Assembly (NCBI GenBank): GCA_050954785.1
Contig: JBPBQO010000063.1
Coordinates: forward strand, 1-22,879
Length of the DNA stretch: 22,879 nt
Source of the DNA: Lichenicola sp050954785
GTDB taxonomy: Bacteria > Pseudomonadota > Alphaproteobacteria > Acetobacterales > Acetobacteraceae
Direction of reading: 5' to 3'
In this document: positions 8,227-18,153 of the stretch, piece after piece
How positions within the stretch are numbered: position 1 is the stretch's first letter
Layout of the letters: each line of letters begins with the position of its first letter
Made by a program: the position numbers and the translations under genes
The notes under the pieces: model-generated
What the model was told of the DNA's origin: nothing
What the model saw: the letters and a program-made list of their open reading frames with translations, nothing else
Database searches by the model: none

Positions 8227-8291
8227 CCGCAGATAGAATGCGAACAGGCGGAACAGGAACTCCGACCGCGCTGCGACCGGGTCCTGGATGG

Positions 8292-9842
8292 TCAGGCGCT
8301 GAGCCTCGTCTCGCTCGCACCGGGTTGGTTGGATCGCACATCCTGATCCAGGCTGTCGGCCGCGATCCAGCCGGACATCATCACCATCGGCATGCCCGGA
8401 CCGGGATGCGCGGCACCGCCGGCCAGATACAGCCCGTCGAGGTCGCGCGACCGGTTGCCCGGCTTGAACGCGCCGATGAAGCGTCCGTGGCTGGCCAGCC
8501 CATAGATCGCTCCGTCGAGCACGCGGTAGCGCTCGTGGATATCTGCCGGCGTCAGGATGCGCTCGACCTTGATGCGGCTTTCGAGGTCCTTCATGCCTGC
8601 GGTCCGGGCGAGCTTGTCCAGGATCACCTTGCGGTAGCCCGGCAGCATCGCGTTCCAGTCATGGTGCGGCCGCAGATACGGCGTGTGCACCAAGACATAC
8701 AACGCTTCGCCGCCCGGTGGCGCCACGCCCGGCTCGGTACGCGCAGGGGCCGCGACATAGCAGGTCGGGTCCGGCGCGGGTTCGCCCTTCTTGTAGATGT
8801 AGTCGAACTCCTCCTCCGGATCGCGCGAGAAGACGAAGTCGTGGTGCAGCAAATGGTCGTAGGCGCGGTCGAGCCCGAGATACAGCACCACGCCCGAGCA
8901 GGCCGGCTCGCGCTTGCGCCGCTTGGCAAAGCTTTTCTGCGCGGCCCCGCCGACCAGCTCGCGATAGGTCCGCACGCTGTCCATGTTGGACACCACTGCG
9001 GACAGCTTCACCGTTTCGCCCGCTTCGGTCACCACGCCATCGGCGCGTCCGTTGCTCTGGGTGATGCGGGCGATGCCGGTGCTGGTACGAAACTCTACGC
9101 CGAGCCGCCCGGCCAGCTCGACCAGTGCTTCGGGCACGGCACGTGTACCGCCCATCGGGTACCAGATGCCTTCCTGCGTCTGCATGTGCGCGATGCTGCA
9201 CAGCACCGCTGGCGCCAGGTATGGCGACGAGCCGACATACTGGGTGAAATGATCCAGCATCTGGCTGACCCGCTCGTCGCCGATGCGCTTGCGGATCTGC
9301 CGCGCGACGGTCGAACCCATACGCAGGCTCAGCACGTCGCGGAGCGTGCCCAGATCCATGTTCTTCTTGAGATCCATGGTGTCGGAAATGTCTTCGACCG
9401 ACCGCCAGAAAAAGAACTTCCGGCTGACATCGTGCAGCTTCTCGCTCAGCGCCAAAAAGTCGATGTAGCCCTGCTCGGTATTGGTCTCGCCGGCACCGGA
9501 AAAGCCGCGGAGGCGCAACGCCATGGTGGCGACGTCCTCGTCGAGGTCGAGCACCGCGCCATCGTCGAAGAAGCAGCGCCATTGCGGATCGAGCCGCCTG
9601 AGGTCGAGGCTGTTCTCCAGGCGGTCGTTCGCTTCGCCGAAGATGCGTGCCAGCACCGACGGCACCGTCAGGATGGTCGGACCCATGTCGAAGCGGTAGC
9701 CGGCTTCCTCGTAGAGCGCTGCCTTGCCGCCGAGCCAGTCGTTCTTTTCGAACAGCACGACCTTGTGCCCACGCGCTGCCAGCGTGCAGGCCGCGGCAAG
9801 ACCGCCCAGTCCGGAACCGATGATGCCGACAGGATCGATCAC
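8292..9842 (-). CDS. CrtN/CrtP-family carotenoid desaturase or oxidase (second paralogue)
   Basis: A 516-residue FAD-dependent amine-oxidoreductase-fold protein of the phytoene desaturase (CrtI/CrtN) superfamily. The dinucleotide motif GSGLGG (G9, G11, G14) is followed by VVLFEKNDWLGGKA and FDMGPTILTVPSVL, which bind FAD. The middle has YVGSSPYLAPAV and GIWYPMGGTRAVPEAL, and the C-terminus has LYLAGGAAHPGPGMPMVMMSG, the second FAD-contact block. Length fits the family. It likely introduces double bonds into, or oxidises the ends of, a C30 carotenoid; which of the paralogous pair is the desaturase and which the oxidase cannot be decided by eye. The start GTG at 9842 overlaps the upstream TGA as GTGA, with GGGGAAG four bases before it. 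It is membrane-associated in known relatives. Confidence 0.9.
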   Translation of the reverse strand: MIDPVGIIGSGLGGLAAACTLAARGHKVVLFEKNDWLGGKAALYEEAGYRFDMGPTILTVPSVLARIFGEANDRLENSLDLRRLDPQWRCFFDDGAVLDLDEDVATMALRLRGFSGAGETNTEQGYIDFLALSEKLHDVSRKFFFWRSVEDISDTMDLKKNMDLGTLRDVLSLRMGSTVARQIRKRIGDERVSQMLDHFTQYVGSSPYLAPAVLCSIAHMQTQEGIWYPMGGTRAVPEALVELAGRLGVEFRTSTGIARITQSNGRADGVVTEAGETVKLSAVVSNMDSVRTYRELVGGAAQKSFAKRRKREPACSGVVLYLGLDRAYDHLLHHDFVFSRDPEEEFDYIYKKGEPAPDPTCYVAAPARTEPGVAPPGGEALYVLVHTPYLRPHHDWNAMLPGYRKVILDKLARTAGMKDLESRIKVERILTPADIHERYRVLDGAIYGLASHGRFIGAFKPGNRSRDLDGLYLAGGAAHPGPGMPMVMMSGWIAADSLDQDVRSNQPGASETRLSA

Positions 9843-11413
9843 GATACTTCCCCTTCGAGCACCGGCTCCATCGGAGCGCCCGGCGTTCCGGTCCAATGCA
9901 TTTCCGTATCGATCGGGGTCAGGCCCAGATCGTCCGCCAGCAGCTTCGCGGTGATGCGCGCGCCCTCGAAAATCACCGGCAGGCCGCTGCCCGGATGGGT
10001 GCCGCCACCGACCAGATAGACCCCATCCAGATCTTCGTAACGATTATGCGGCCGGAACTGCAGCATCTGGGTTAGCGAATGGGCAAGATTGAAGACCGCA
10101 CCACGATGCACGCCGAGGTCGTCACGCCAGTCATCCGGCGTCATCATCTTTTCGAACACGATCCGTTTCTCGATATCGGGTACTCCGGCCCGGCACAGCC
10201 GATCCAGGATCAGGCGGCGGAATTTCGGCGCTTCGGTTTTCCAGTCGATGCCGCCGGTCCGTTCATGCCCGACCGGCACCAGCACATACAGCGTGGAATG
10301 GTTCGGCGGCGCCAGCGCAGGGTCGGTCACGCATGCATTCTGGAGATAGAAGCAAGGTTCGCCGGGCGGCACGCGTCCTTCCTCGACATCCTGCAGGGTG
10401 CGCCGGTAATCCTCGGACAGATAGATCGTGTGGTGCGCCAGGTTCTCGAGCCGGCCTTCTATGCCGAGATAAAGCATGAAGGTGGAGCAGGAGAGTTTGG
10501 CACGGCCGATACGCCGGTCATTCCAGCGCTTGCGGAGCCCGTTCGGCACCAGATTGGTCATCGCCTGGAGGAAGTCCGCGTTGACCACTACCGCATCGGC
10601 CTTGGTGATTCCGGCATCGGTCCGCACGCCCACCGCACGCCTGCCCTCGAACAGGATCTCGCGCACCGGTTCGCCCAGCTTGATCTTGGTGCCCATCTGC
10701 CGGGCCGCATCGGCCATCGCCCGCATGATCGCGCCGTGTCCGCCGCGCGGATGGAAAATCCCGAACTCGTATTCCATGAATGCCAGGATCGTGAACAGGC
10801 TCGGGCAACGATACGGCGACATGCCGAGATATTTGCTCTGGAACGAGAAGCCGAGCCTGACCCGTGGGTCCTTGAACCAGCGCTTCAGATCCTGGTCGAC
10901 CGAGGTAAACGGCCGCAAGAGCCTCAAGGACTTCAGCACTTCAGGTTTCAGCAGATCCGCCGCGCTGTTGAACGGGCTTTCCAGCACCGGTCTGAAAGCC
11001 GCCAGCTTGGCACGGTTGTCGGCCATGAAGGCCGGGATCGCCGCGGCATCTTCCGGACTGAGCAGGGCCACCGACCGCTGCAGCCGGGGAATGTCGCTGC
11101 TGGCGCTGATGCGGGCGCCGCCCTCGAAGATCACGTCGTAATGGGTATCGAGCCTGATCAGCTCGACCACGTCCTCGAGCCGCCGGCCGCAGGTCGCGAA
11201 GATATCGGCCAGCACCCGCGGATACAGAAAGAACGTCGGTCCCATATCGAAATGGAACCGACCGTGCGACGACGGCGCCTCGATGGTGCCGGATCGTCCT
11301 CCGACCCGGTCGTGGCGTTCGAATAGCGTGACATCTGCCCCAGCCTGAGAGAGCAGCATTGCTGCCGCAAGACCGCCGGGACCGGCACCGATGATTGAGA
11401 CAGGACGCATCAT
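9839..11413 (-). CDS. CrtN/CrtP-family carotenoid desaturase or oxidase (first paralogue, operon head)
   Basis: A 524-residue member of the phytoene/diapophytoene desaturase superfamily. The FAD motif GAGPGG (G9, G11, G14) precedes LFERHDRVGGRSGT and FDMGPTFFLYPRVL. SKYLGMSPYRCPSLFTILAFME and GIFHPRGGHGAIMRAM match the mid-region of CrtI/CrtN, and GVYLVGGGTHPGSGLPVIFEG is a near-canonical C-terminal signature. It is the first gene of the carotenoid block and is translationally coupled to its paralogue. C30 rather than C40 chemistry is inferred from the pair plus downstream glycosyl- and acyltransferase, as in staphyloxanthin-like operons; no synthase (CrtM, CrtB or HpnCDE) is in the window. 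ATGs at 11413 and 11410 are adjacent; no convincing Shine-Dalgarno is seen, and a small hairpin lies just upstream. Confidence 0.9.
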   Translation of the reverse strand: MMRPVSIIGAGPGGLAAAMLLSQAGADVTLFERHDRVGGRSGTIEAPSSHGRFHFDMGPTFFLYPRVLADIFATCGRRLEDVVELIRLDTHYDVIFEGGARISASSDIPRLQRSVALLSPEDAAAIPAFMADNRAKLAAFRPVLESPFNSAADLLKPEVLKSLRLLRPFTSVDQDLKRWFKDPRVRLGFSFQSKYLGMSPYRCPSLFTILAFMEYEFGIFHPRGGHGAIMRAMADAARQMGTKIKLGEPVREILFEGRRAVGVRTDAGITKADAVVVNADFLQAMTNLVPNGLRKRWNDRRIGRAKLSCSTFMLYLGIEGRLENLAHHTIYLSEDYRRTLQDVEEGRVPPGEPCFYLQNACVTDPALAPPNHSTLYVLVPVGHERTGGIDWKTEAPKFRRLILDRLCRAGVPDIEKRIVFEKMMTPDDWRDDLGVHRGAVFNLAHSLTQMLQFRPHNRYEDLDGVYLVGGGTHPGSGLPVIFEGARITAKLLADDLGLTPIDTEMHWTGTPGAPMEPVLEGEVS

Positions 11414-11420
11414 TCGACAA

Positions 11421-11436
11421 GAAGCTTACATGCTTC
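11421..11436 (-). promoter_or_regulatory. Small inverted repeat in the crt leader
   Basis: GAAGC-TTACAT-GCTTC, a perfect 5-bp inverted repeat with a 6-base spacer, ends 7 bases upstream of the first carotenoid gene. The 190-bp divergent region 11414-11603 holds the control signals for both the carotenoid run and nadE, but I see no strong sigma-70 promoter in it. The octamer aagcttac occurs twice, at 11422-11429 and 11521-11528. The repeat could be an operator or an mRNA hairpin near the start codon; it could also be chance. Confidence 0.3.
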
Positions 11437-11603
11437 GTTCCCCCTTACCAGTCACGGACACGGCCGAAATCTGCCTCTGGGCGGGTGCTGCTTGCACTCT
11501 GCGGCGCTTCATCCCATCACAAGCTTACTAGGCCGGCCGATTGCGGGCGGATCATGAGCGGCTTCGGATGCTGTCCGGGCCTCGAAAACCCTGGAGCGGC
11601 CTG

Positions 11604-13652
<2,049 letters not shown>

Positions 13653-13668
13653 CCGTCTGGCCCGGACT

Positions 13669-14157
13669 TTATGCTGCGGAAACGAACAACCGCATGTCCC
13701 ACCAGATTTTCTGGTGCCGTGACGATGTGAGCTGATGGAATTCCGGGTGATCCGGGTTGATGAGAATGTTCGTCTCCATCCGTGCCACCACGCTCGGCAC
13801 GAACAGGAGTGCTGAACGCTTCTCATGCTGCCACCGCTCCCCGAATGCACGGGATGCCGCGCAGGTGGGATCATCCCAGCCGGGCAGATGGGCGGGCGTG
13901 AGGTCTTCGAAGCTGACCCCGTTCGGAATGGTGATTTCGATGAAATGCTGGCTGGGCGGCATGAATCCACTGCCATGGACCAGCTTTTCCAGCATTCCGG
14001 TCGAGTAATGCTCCGCGGCATAGATCATCGGGCTACGCGTCGTGTTCCACCGGCCCGGGCTGATGGTGGACCCGGTTGCGTCGTAGATCGGATAGCCACC
14101 GCCCGGGTCCCCGATGCGATAGGCACGCATCACTCGGTCGAGCGTCTGAGCCGTCAC
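13669..14157 (-). CDS. RES-domain toxin (NAD+-degrading family) of a type II toxin-antitoxin pair
   Basis: A 162-residue RES-domain protein. The three residues that name the domain are visible: arginine (R14 in YRIGD, with R36 in the GRWN loop), glutamate (E57 in STGMLEKLVH) and serine (S102 in AASRAFGERW). Known RES toxins such as MbcT degrade NAD+ by phosphorolysis or hydrolysis and stop growth unless bound by a cognate Xre/MbcA-type antitoxin. That partner is directly upstream, and the toxin's GTG overlaps its stop as GTGA, so the two are coupled. An ATG nine codons downstream (14130), giving MRAYRIG, is an alternative start. All three key residues are present, so the toxin looks intact. 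It converges with nadE across 16 bp. Confidence 0.92.
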   Translation of the reverse strand: MTAQTLDRVMRAYRIGDPGGGYPIYDATGSTISPGRWNTTRSPMIYAAEHYSTGMLEKLVHGSGFMPPSQHFIEITIPNGVSFEDLTPAHLPGWDDPTCAASRAFGERWQHEKRSALLFVPSVVARMETNILINPDHPEFHQLTSSRHQKIWWDMRLFVSAA

Positions 14158-14618
14158 ACGGCGGTCCCGTGCTTGAGGCCGCCAAGGATATCCAGGACCA
14201 CGGGACGGCCGTACTCGCTTGCCAGGACGACATCCATCGGACGCTGTCCCTCGAGCAGCGGATGCGGCCGGAACAGGAAAGCACGCGCGGCCTCTTCGCC
14301 ACCCCAGACGTCGATCGCCGATACCCACACCTCGGCGACCCGGGCTACGCGGCCGCCTTCCTCGGGCGTCAGAACCGCCGTGTCGCCGTCTGCAAGGGCA
14401 AATGCCTTGCGACGCCGGGACAGGGTGGCCTTGGGGATGATCCGGGACGCGAAGGCGCCGTCGCCCGGTGCGACCGCCCGTGCCACCTCATCCAGCACCG
14501 TTACCGACAGACCTTTCTCGACCTCGCGCATCAGGCTCATCACAGGCATCGGGCCTCGGTGCCGGCCATTGCCGCCGATGCGCAGAATGCTGGTCGCCAC
14601 TCTCTCCGCTGCTGGCAT
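14154..14618 (-). CDS. Xre/MbcA/ParS-type antitoxin (DUF2384 toxin-binding domain)
   Basis: A 154-residue antitoxin. The central part is a divergent Xre-like helix-turn-helix (about 32-90) with IIPKATLSRRRKAFALADGDTAVL, which matches the 'L..ii...tL.rR' pattern of this family. The C-terminal 50 residues (WGGEEAARAFLFRPHPLLEG QRPMDVVLASEYGRPVV, written here in two pieces) form the MbcA/ParS/Xre toxin-binding domain that plugs the RES active site. The start ATG at 14618 has an ideal AGGAGG nine bases upstream (14628-14633). It likely represses its own promoter through the inverted repeat just upstream. The toxin gene follows with a 4-bp overlap, the usual antitoxin-first order. Confidence 0.92.
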   Translation of the reverse strand: MPAAERVATSILRIGGNGRHRGPMPVMSLMREVEKGLSVTVLDEVARAVAPGDGAFASRIIPKATLSRRRKAFALADGDTAVLTPEEGGRVARVAEVWVSAIDVWGGEEAARAFLFRPHPLLEGQRPMDVVLASEYGRPVVLDILGGLKHGTAV

Positions 14619-14635
14619 CAGGTCCGCCCTCCTGG

Positions 14636-14667
14636 ATCATCTGGAACTAAATGTAGGATCAGATGAT
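14636..14667 (-). promoter_or_regulatory. Probable autoregulatory operator of the toxin-antitoxin operon
   Basis: A perfect 8-bp inverted repeat, ATCATCTG at 14636-14643 and CAGATGAT at 14660-14667, separated by 16 bases. One arm falls between the -35 and -10 boxes of the antitoxin promoter and the other around the expected transcription start. Arm centres are 24 bp apart, near two helical turns, as expected for a dimer of helix-turn-helix repressors. Binding by the antitoxin is inference. Confidence 0.62.
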
Positions 14668-14678
14668 ATCGATGCCAA
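14650..14678 (-). promoter_or_regulatory. Sigma-70-type promoter of the toxin-antitoxin operon
   Basis: On the minus strand, TTGGCA (14678-14673) is followed by a 17-base spacer and TACATT (14655-14650). This matches the -35 and -10 consensus at 4 of 6 positions each with ideal spacing. The AGGAGG ribosome-binding site and ATG of the antitoxin lie 17-37 bases downstream. The promoter sits right after the stop of the TonB receptor gene, so the module has its own transcription start. Confidence 0.65.
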
Positions 14679-14711
14679 GCCTGTTGTTTAGCTGCAGATC
14701 AGGCAACCAGA

Positions 14712-16928
14712 TTACCAGCGGTAGGTCAGCTTGCCGATCACGTTGCGGCTGGCGCCGAAGAAGCAGCCGAACGACGCCGAGTAGCAGCTCGACACGTAGC
14801 GTGTATCGAGCAGGTTCTGTGCGGTGACCTGCAGCAGCGCGCCGTTTAGCGACGGCATCGCATTGCCGAGTGCGTACTGGATCTGCGCGTCCACCAGCGT
14901 GTAGTTCGGCGTCACGCTCTCGACCGTCTGGTCGGCCAGCGTGTTGCCGTTGTAGCGAACGCCTGCACCGAAGCCCAAGCCCGCAAGCCTGCCGTCGCCG
15001 ATGTCGTAATGGCCCCACAGCGACGCATATTGCGCCGGGATCTGCGTCGGACGCTTGCCGATCAGCGCGCCGCTACCGCTCTCGTAGGAAACGTCCTGAT
15101 ACGTGTAGGACGCGATGACGTTGAGCCGGCGGGTGATGTTGGCATGCGCTTCCAGTTCGATTCCCTGCGAGCGGATGCCGCCGGTCTGCACGCTTGCAAA
15201 CAGGTGCGCCGGGTTGGGATCGGCCACCAGTACGTGGCTTTCGGTCAGGTGGAACAAGGCGGCGGTGATGAACGCGTCGATGTCGCGCGGCTGGAATTTC
15301 AGACCGACCTCGTATTGCTCACCCTTGGTCGGCATGAACGGACGGCCGGAGAAATCCACCGAGTTGGCCGGCTGGAACGAGCGGGCGTAATTGAAGTAAG
15401 GCGAGAGCCCGGCCGGGAAGGCATACAGGATGCCGGCGCGCCAGGTGAAGGCACGGTCGAACTGGTTGAAGCTGCTGGCTGGATAAAGCTGGTTGCGCGT
15501 GTCGATCTGCGACCAGTCCTCGCGACCGCCGATCTGCAGATGCAGATGACCCCAGGCAATCTGGTCCTCGGCGAAAATCGCTTCCTGGTTGGTGGTGACA
15601 CCCTCCGCCGTGGTCAACGACGGAGACGGAATCGTCTGGTTGGAGTTGGGCGCAAAGATGTCGATCGAAGGCGCCGACCCGTAATAGAAATTGTAGCCAT
15701 CGCGCAGGTTCTGCCAGTTCACGCCGGCAAGCACGCTGTGCTGCAGCGGGCCGGTATCGAAGTGACCGAGGATCTGCTCCTCGAGCGTGATGGTGTCGTA
15801 ATGTTCCTTCGAGCCGGCCGTGAACCGGTCGAGGGTGCGATCGTCGGCTTCCAGCGAACCGCTGCCATAGACCTGCTTGTAATCGGTGCCGACCTGGGCG
15901 TAGCGGGCAACCGAGCGCACGGTCCACTGGTCGTTGAAATGATGCTCGAGCTGATAGCCGATCGAGGCCTGCGACCGGTCGAACTTCTCGAAGCCGTTGT
16001 CTCCGGTATAGACGTTCTCGGAAATCTCGCCGTTGCGGTTGGGCAGGATGGAGCCGTCCAGCGGCACCGTGCCGTAACCGCCGCCGCGCGGATCGTGCTG
16101 ATAGAAGCCGTTGATGGTGAGCGTGGTCTGGTCGTCCGCCAGCCACGAGACCGATGGTGCGACGGCGTAGCGCTTCGAACGCGTGTGTTCGTCCTGCGAG
16201 CCGGACGTGGTGCCGGTCGCCGCCAGCCGGTACAGGAAGTGTCCGGACTGATCCAGGGCTCCACCGAAATCCGCGGTGCCGCGCACATAGCCGTATGTGC
16301 CGCCCTCGATCGACAGCATGTGGATCGGATCGAGCACCGGCAGCTTCGACGTCAGCGCCACCACGCCGCCCGGACTTGCCTGGCCATATAGCACCGAGGG
16401 CGGGCCTTTCAGCACGTCGATCCGATCGAGCAGGAACGGGTCGATCTGCTGCGTCGCATAGAACGCCCCGTTGAACAGCTTGAGCCCGTCGAGGAACTCG
16501 TCGATCCCGTCGACGGCGTTGAAGCCGCGTATGCTGATCTGGTCGTAGCGTGTCGAGAAGCCGCGATTCTCGCTGGCGATGCCGGAGGTGTAGCGCAGCG
16601 CCTCGCCCAGGGTGCGCACGTTCTGCTGGTCCATCTGCGCACGTGTCACCACCGAGACTGCCTGCGGCGTGTCGATCAGCGGCGTGTCGGTTTTCGTGGC
16701 GGCGTTCGATCCCTTGGGCACGAAGCCGTTGCGCTTCGAGCCATGGCCGATCACCGACACGATTTCCGGTGCGGCGCCGCTGGTGCCGGAAGCCGCGGCC
16801 TGGGGTGCGGACCGGGCCGAGTCCTGTGCCGCGGCAGGATACGCAACCAGCGGCAGCAGGGCAGTCGACAGCATCAGCGATTGAGACATTGTCCGGCGGC
16901 GCGGCTGGCGTCCTGGTCGGTCCTGCAT
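14712..16928 (-). CDS. TonB-dependent siderophore receptor
   Basis: A 738-residue outer-membrane receptor for active uptake of a ferric siderophore, powered by TonB-ExbBD. Residues 1-34 are a signal peptide with an Arg-rich n-region (RQPRRR) and a hydrophobic core ending YPAAA before QDS. The plug domain follows: IDTPQAVSVVTRAQMDQQ, TLGEALRYTSGI, SIRGFN, DRIDVLKGPPSVLYGQASPG and GGVVALTSKLP, typical of the siderophore subfamily. The rest is a 22-strand barrel with alternating aromatic strands, ending in LTYRW with the C-terminal aromatic residue needed for outer-membrane insertion. There is no N-terminal signalling (STN) domain, so it is not a FecA-type transducer. The start ATG at 16928 has AGAGGA seven bases upstream; an ATG at 16964 lacks a site. 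The PepSY gene just upstream supports an iron role. The ligand is unknown. Confidence 0.95.
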   Translation of the reverse strand: MQDRPGRQPRRRTMSQSLMLSTALLPLVAYPAAAQDSARSAPQAAASGTSGAAPEIVSVIGHGSKRNGFVPKGSNAATKTDTPLIDTPQAVSVVTRAQMDQQNVRTLGEALRYTSGIASENRGFSTRYDQISIRGFNAVDGIDEFLDGLKLFNGAFYATQQIDPFLLDRIDVLKGPPSVLYGQASPGGVVALTSKLPVLDPIHMLSIEGGTYGYVRGTADFGGALDQSGHFLYRLAATGTTSGSQDEHTRSKRYAVAPSVSWLADDQTTLTINGFYQHDPRGGGYGTVPLDGSILPNRNGEISENVYTGDNGFEKFDRSQASIGYQLEHHFNDQWTVRSVARYAQVGTDYKQVYGSGSLEADDRTLDRFTAGSKEHYDTITLEEQILGHFDTGPLQHSVLAGVNWQNLRDGYNFYYGSAPSIDIFAPNSNQTIPSPSLTTAEGVTTNQEAIFAEDQIAWGHLHLQIGGREDWSQIDTRNQLYPASSFNQFDRAFTWRAGILYAFPAGLSPYFNYARSFQPANSVDFSGRPFMPTKGEQYEVGLKFQPRDIDAFITAALFHLTESHVLVADPNPAHLFASVQTGGIRSQGIELEAHANITRRLNVIASYTYQDVSYESGSGALIGKRPTQIPAQYASLWGHYDIGDGRLAGLGFGAGVRYNGNTLADQTVESVTPNYTLVDAQIQYALGNAMPSLNGALLQVTAQNLLDTRYVSSCYSASFGCFFGASRNVIGKLTYRW

Positions 16929-16956
16929 CGGGAAATCCTCTGTGGGTTGAAACGGG

Positions 16957-18153
16957 TCAGACATGTTCGGCAGTGCGTGAGCGGGTCTGCCGGCGTCGCG
17001 TTCGCAGGCGTCGCCACCAGGGCAGGAAGCCGGTGATAGCCAGGCCCGCAGTGACGACCCCGAGCAGCAGAACCAGCAGGCGGGTCGGCAGGCCGAAAAC
17101 CTGACCACTATGCAGCGGATAGAGCGCGCGCAGCACCAGTCGTCCGGTGCCATCGAGGCGTGGCTGGTCGATCCAGGCGACGTGTCCGGTGCGCCGATCG
17201 ATCGAGTAGGTCACCCGTCCGAAATTCTCATAGAGCGATGTTCCGTCGGGTGCGAAGCCGACATCGTAGAAATCGTGCGCGGGATCGTCCGTCATCGCCA
17301 CCGGCGCCAGTGACGGCGTCTGCTTCGATGCGGTCTCGACGGCGATCCGTTCGGCGGTGGCGAACCCGATCGTCGGGCCGGACGAGGCAGGCGTGGCCGG
17401 CTGTCGATCGAACGGGGATACTCGTGGCGGCGACAGCATCTCGACCAGTGGCCTGAACAGCTCGTCGTAGAAATTCATCGCGACCGACGTGGTGGCCAGG
17501 ATCGTCAGCGGAACCAGCAGCCACAATCCGCCGACACGATGCAGTTCCGGCATCGGCCGCCGGTCGAGACGGGCCCGTGTGGTGCCCCACGCCGGACGCC
17601 AGCCCGCCAGCCACGGTCGCCGGCGCGGCCAGGTGATCCAGACCCCGAGGCCGTTCGAGGCAAGCCAGGCAAACGCCATGATGCCCATGAGCCAGCGCCC
17701 GGGCGTGCCGGCGAGCAGCGTGTAGTGCAGCAGGTAGATTGCCTGGAACAGATGCGGGCGATCGATTCCGGCGCCGCTGCCGCGCATGCCGACCACGCGC
17801 GCATCGGCCGGATCGACAAAAACCTGGTCCGCGCCATCGATGATCGCATCGTGTCCGTTCGAGTGCAGCGCGCCGACACCCACATGCAGCACATGTCCCG
17901 GCTGCGTCTGCAGATCGAAGCTCTGGATCCGCCAGTCGGGATGCGCCTGCTGCAACCGCTGCACCAGGTCGAGTGCCGGCAGAACGGGGCGCGCGGGAAT
18001 GGCGAACAACGCCGGATTGAGCGCCGCATCCAGCCCGCCGCGAAACACCAGCAGGCATCCCGTCACCGCCGCGATCAGCAGGAACAGCGCCATGACCAGC
18101 CCAAGATAGCGATGCGTGACGAAAACCAGCCGGCGCAGCTCAATCCCAGGCAT
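16957..18153 (-). CDS. PepSY-associated transmembrane protein (iron-uptake reductase-like)
   Basis: A 398-residue inner-membrane protein of the PepSY_TM family (PiuB-like). About four membrane segments are visible: 15-37, 152-173, 206-226 and 356-378. Conserved histidines sit at segment edges: H14 (THRYLGL), H143 (LLHYTL), H205 (ELHRVGGLW) and H348 (YPLHSGQVFGLPTR). These can ligate haem, and relatives encoded beside siderophore receptors are thought to reduce ferric siderophores at the inner membrane. The periplasmic loop (about 235-345) contains the PepSY-like FYDVGFAPDGTSLYENFGRVTYSIDRRTG. The ATG at 18153 lies inside the peptidase gene, a 14-bp overlap; the longer upstream frame is out of character with the family. 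It ends 28 bp before the receptor's start, so the three genes are probably one operon. Confidence 0.9.
   Translation of the reverse strand: MPGIELRRLVFVTHRYLGLVMALFLLIAAVTGCLLVFRGGLDAALNPALFAIPARPVLPALDLVQRLQQAHPDWRIQSFDLQTQPGHVLHVGVGALHSNGHDAIIDGADQVFVDPADARVVGMRGSGAGIDRPHLFQAIYLLHYTLLAGTPGRWLMGIMAFAWLASNGLGVWITWPRRRPWLAGWRPAWGTTRARLDRRPMPELHRVGGLWLLVPLTILATTSVAMNFYDELFRPLVEMLSPPRVSPFDRQPATPASSGPTIGFATAERIAVETASKQTPSLAPVAMTDDPAHDFYDVGFAPDGTSLYENFGRVTYSIDRRTGHVAWIDQPRLDGTGRLVLRALYPLHSGQVFGLPTRLLVLLLGVVTAGLAITGFLPWWRRLRTRRRQTRSRTAEHV

Noticed and set aside
8238..10019. Open frame of 593 codons on the plus strand
   Set aside because: Antisense shadow of the CrtN/CrtP-type genes; the product is rich in Arg, His and Ala without any motif.
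11419..11444. EcfG-like stress promoter (GGAAC) ahead of the carotenoid genes
   Set aside because: GGAAC is present on the minus strand, but neither a 16- nor a 17-base spacer leads to a CGTT -10 element, and the start would fall at the ATG.
13653..13668. Bidirectional terminator between nadE and the RES toxin
   Set aside because: The 16 bp hold only a 3-bp stem and no T-tract; no terminator can be supported.
15009..16391. Open frame of 460 codons on the plus strand
   Set aside because: Antisense to the TonB receptor, whose plug and barrel motifs are unmistakable.
16962..16964. Upstream ATG start for the TonB receptor
   Set aside because: It lacks a ribosome-binding site and adds a polar stretch before the signal peptide, whereas ATG 16928 has AGAGGA at ideal spacing.
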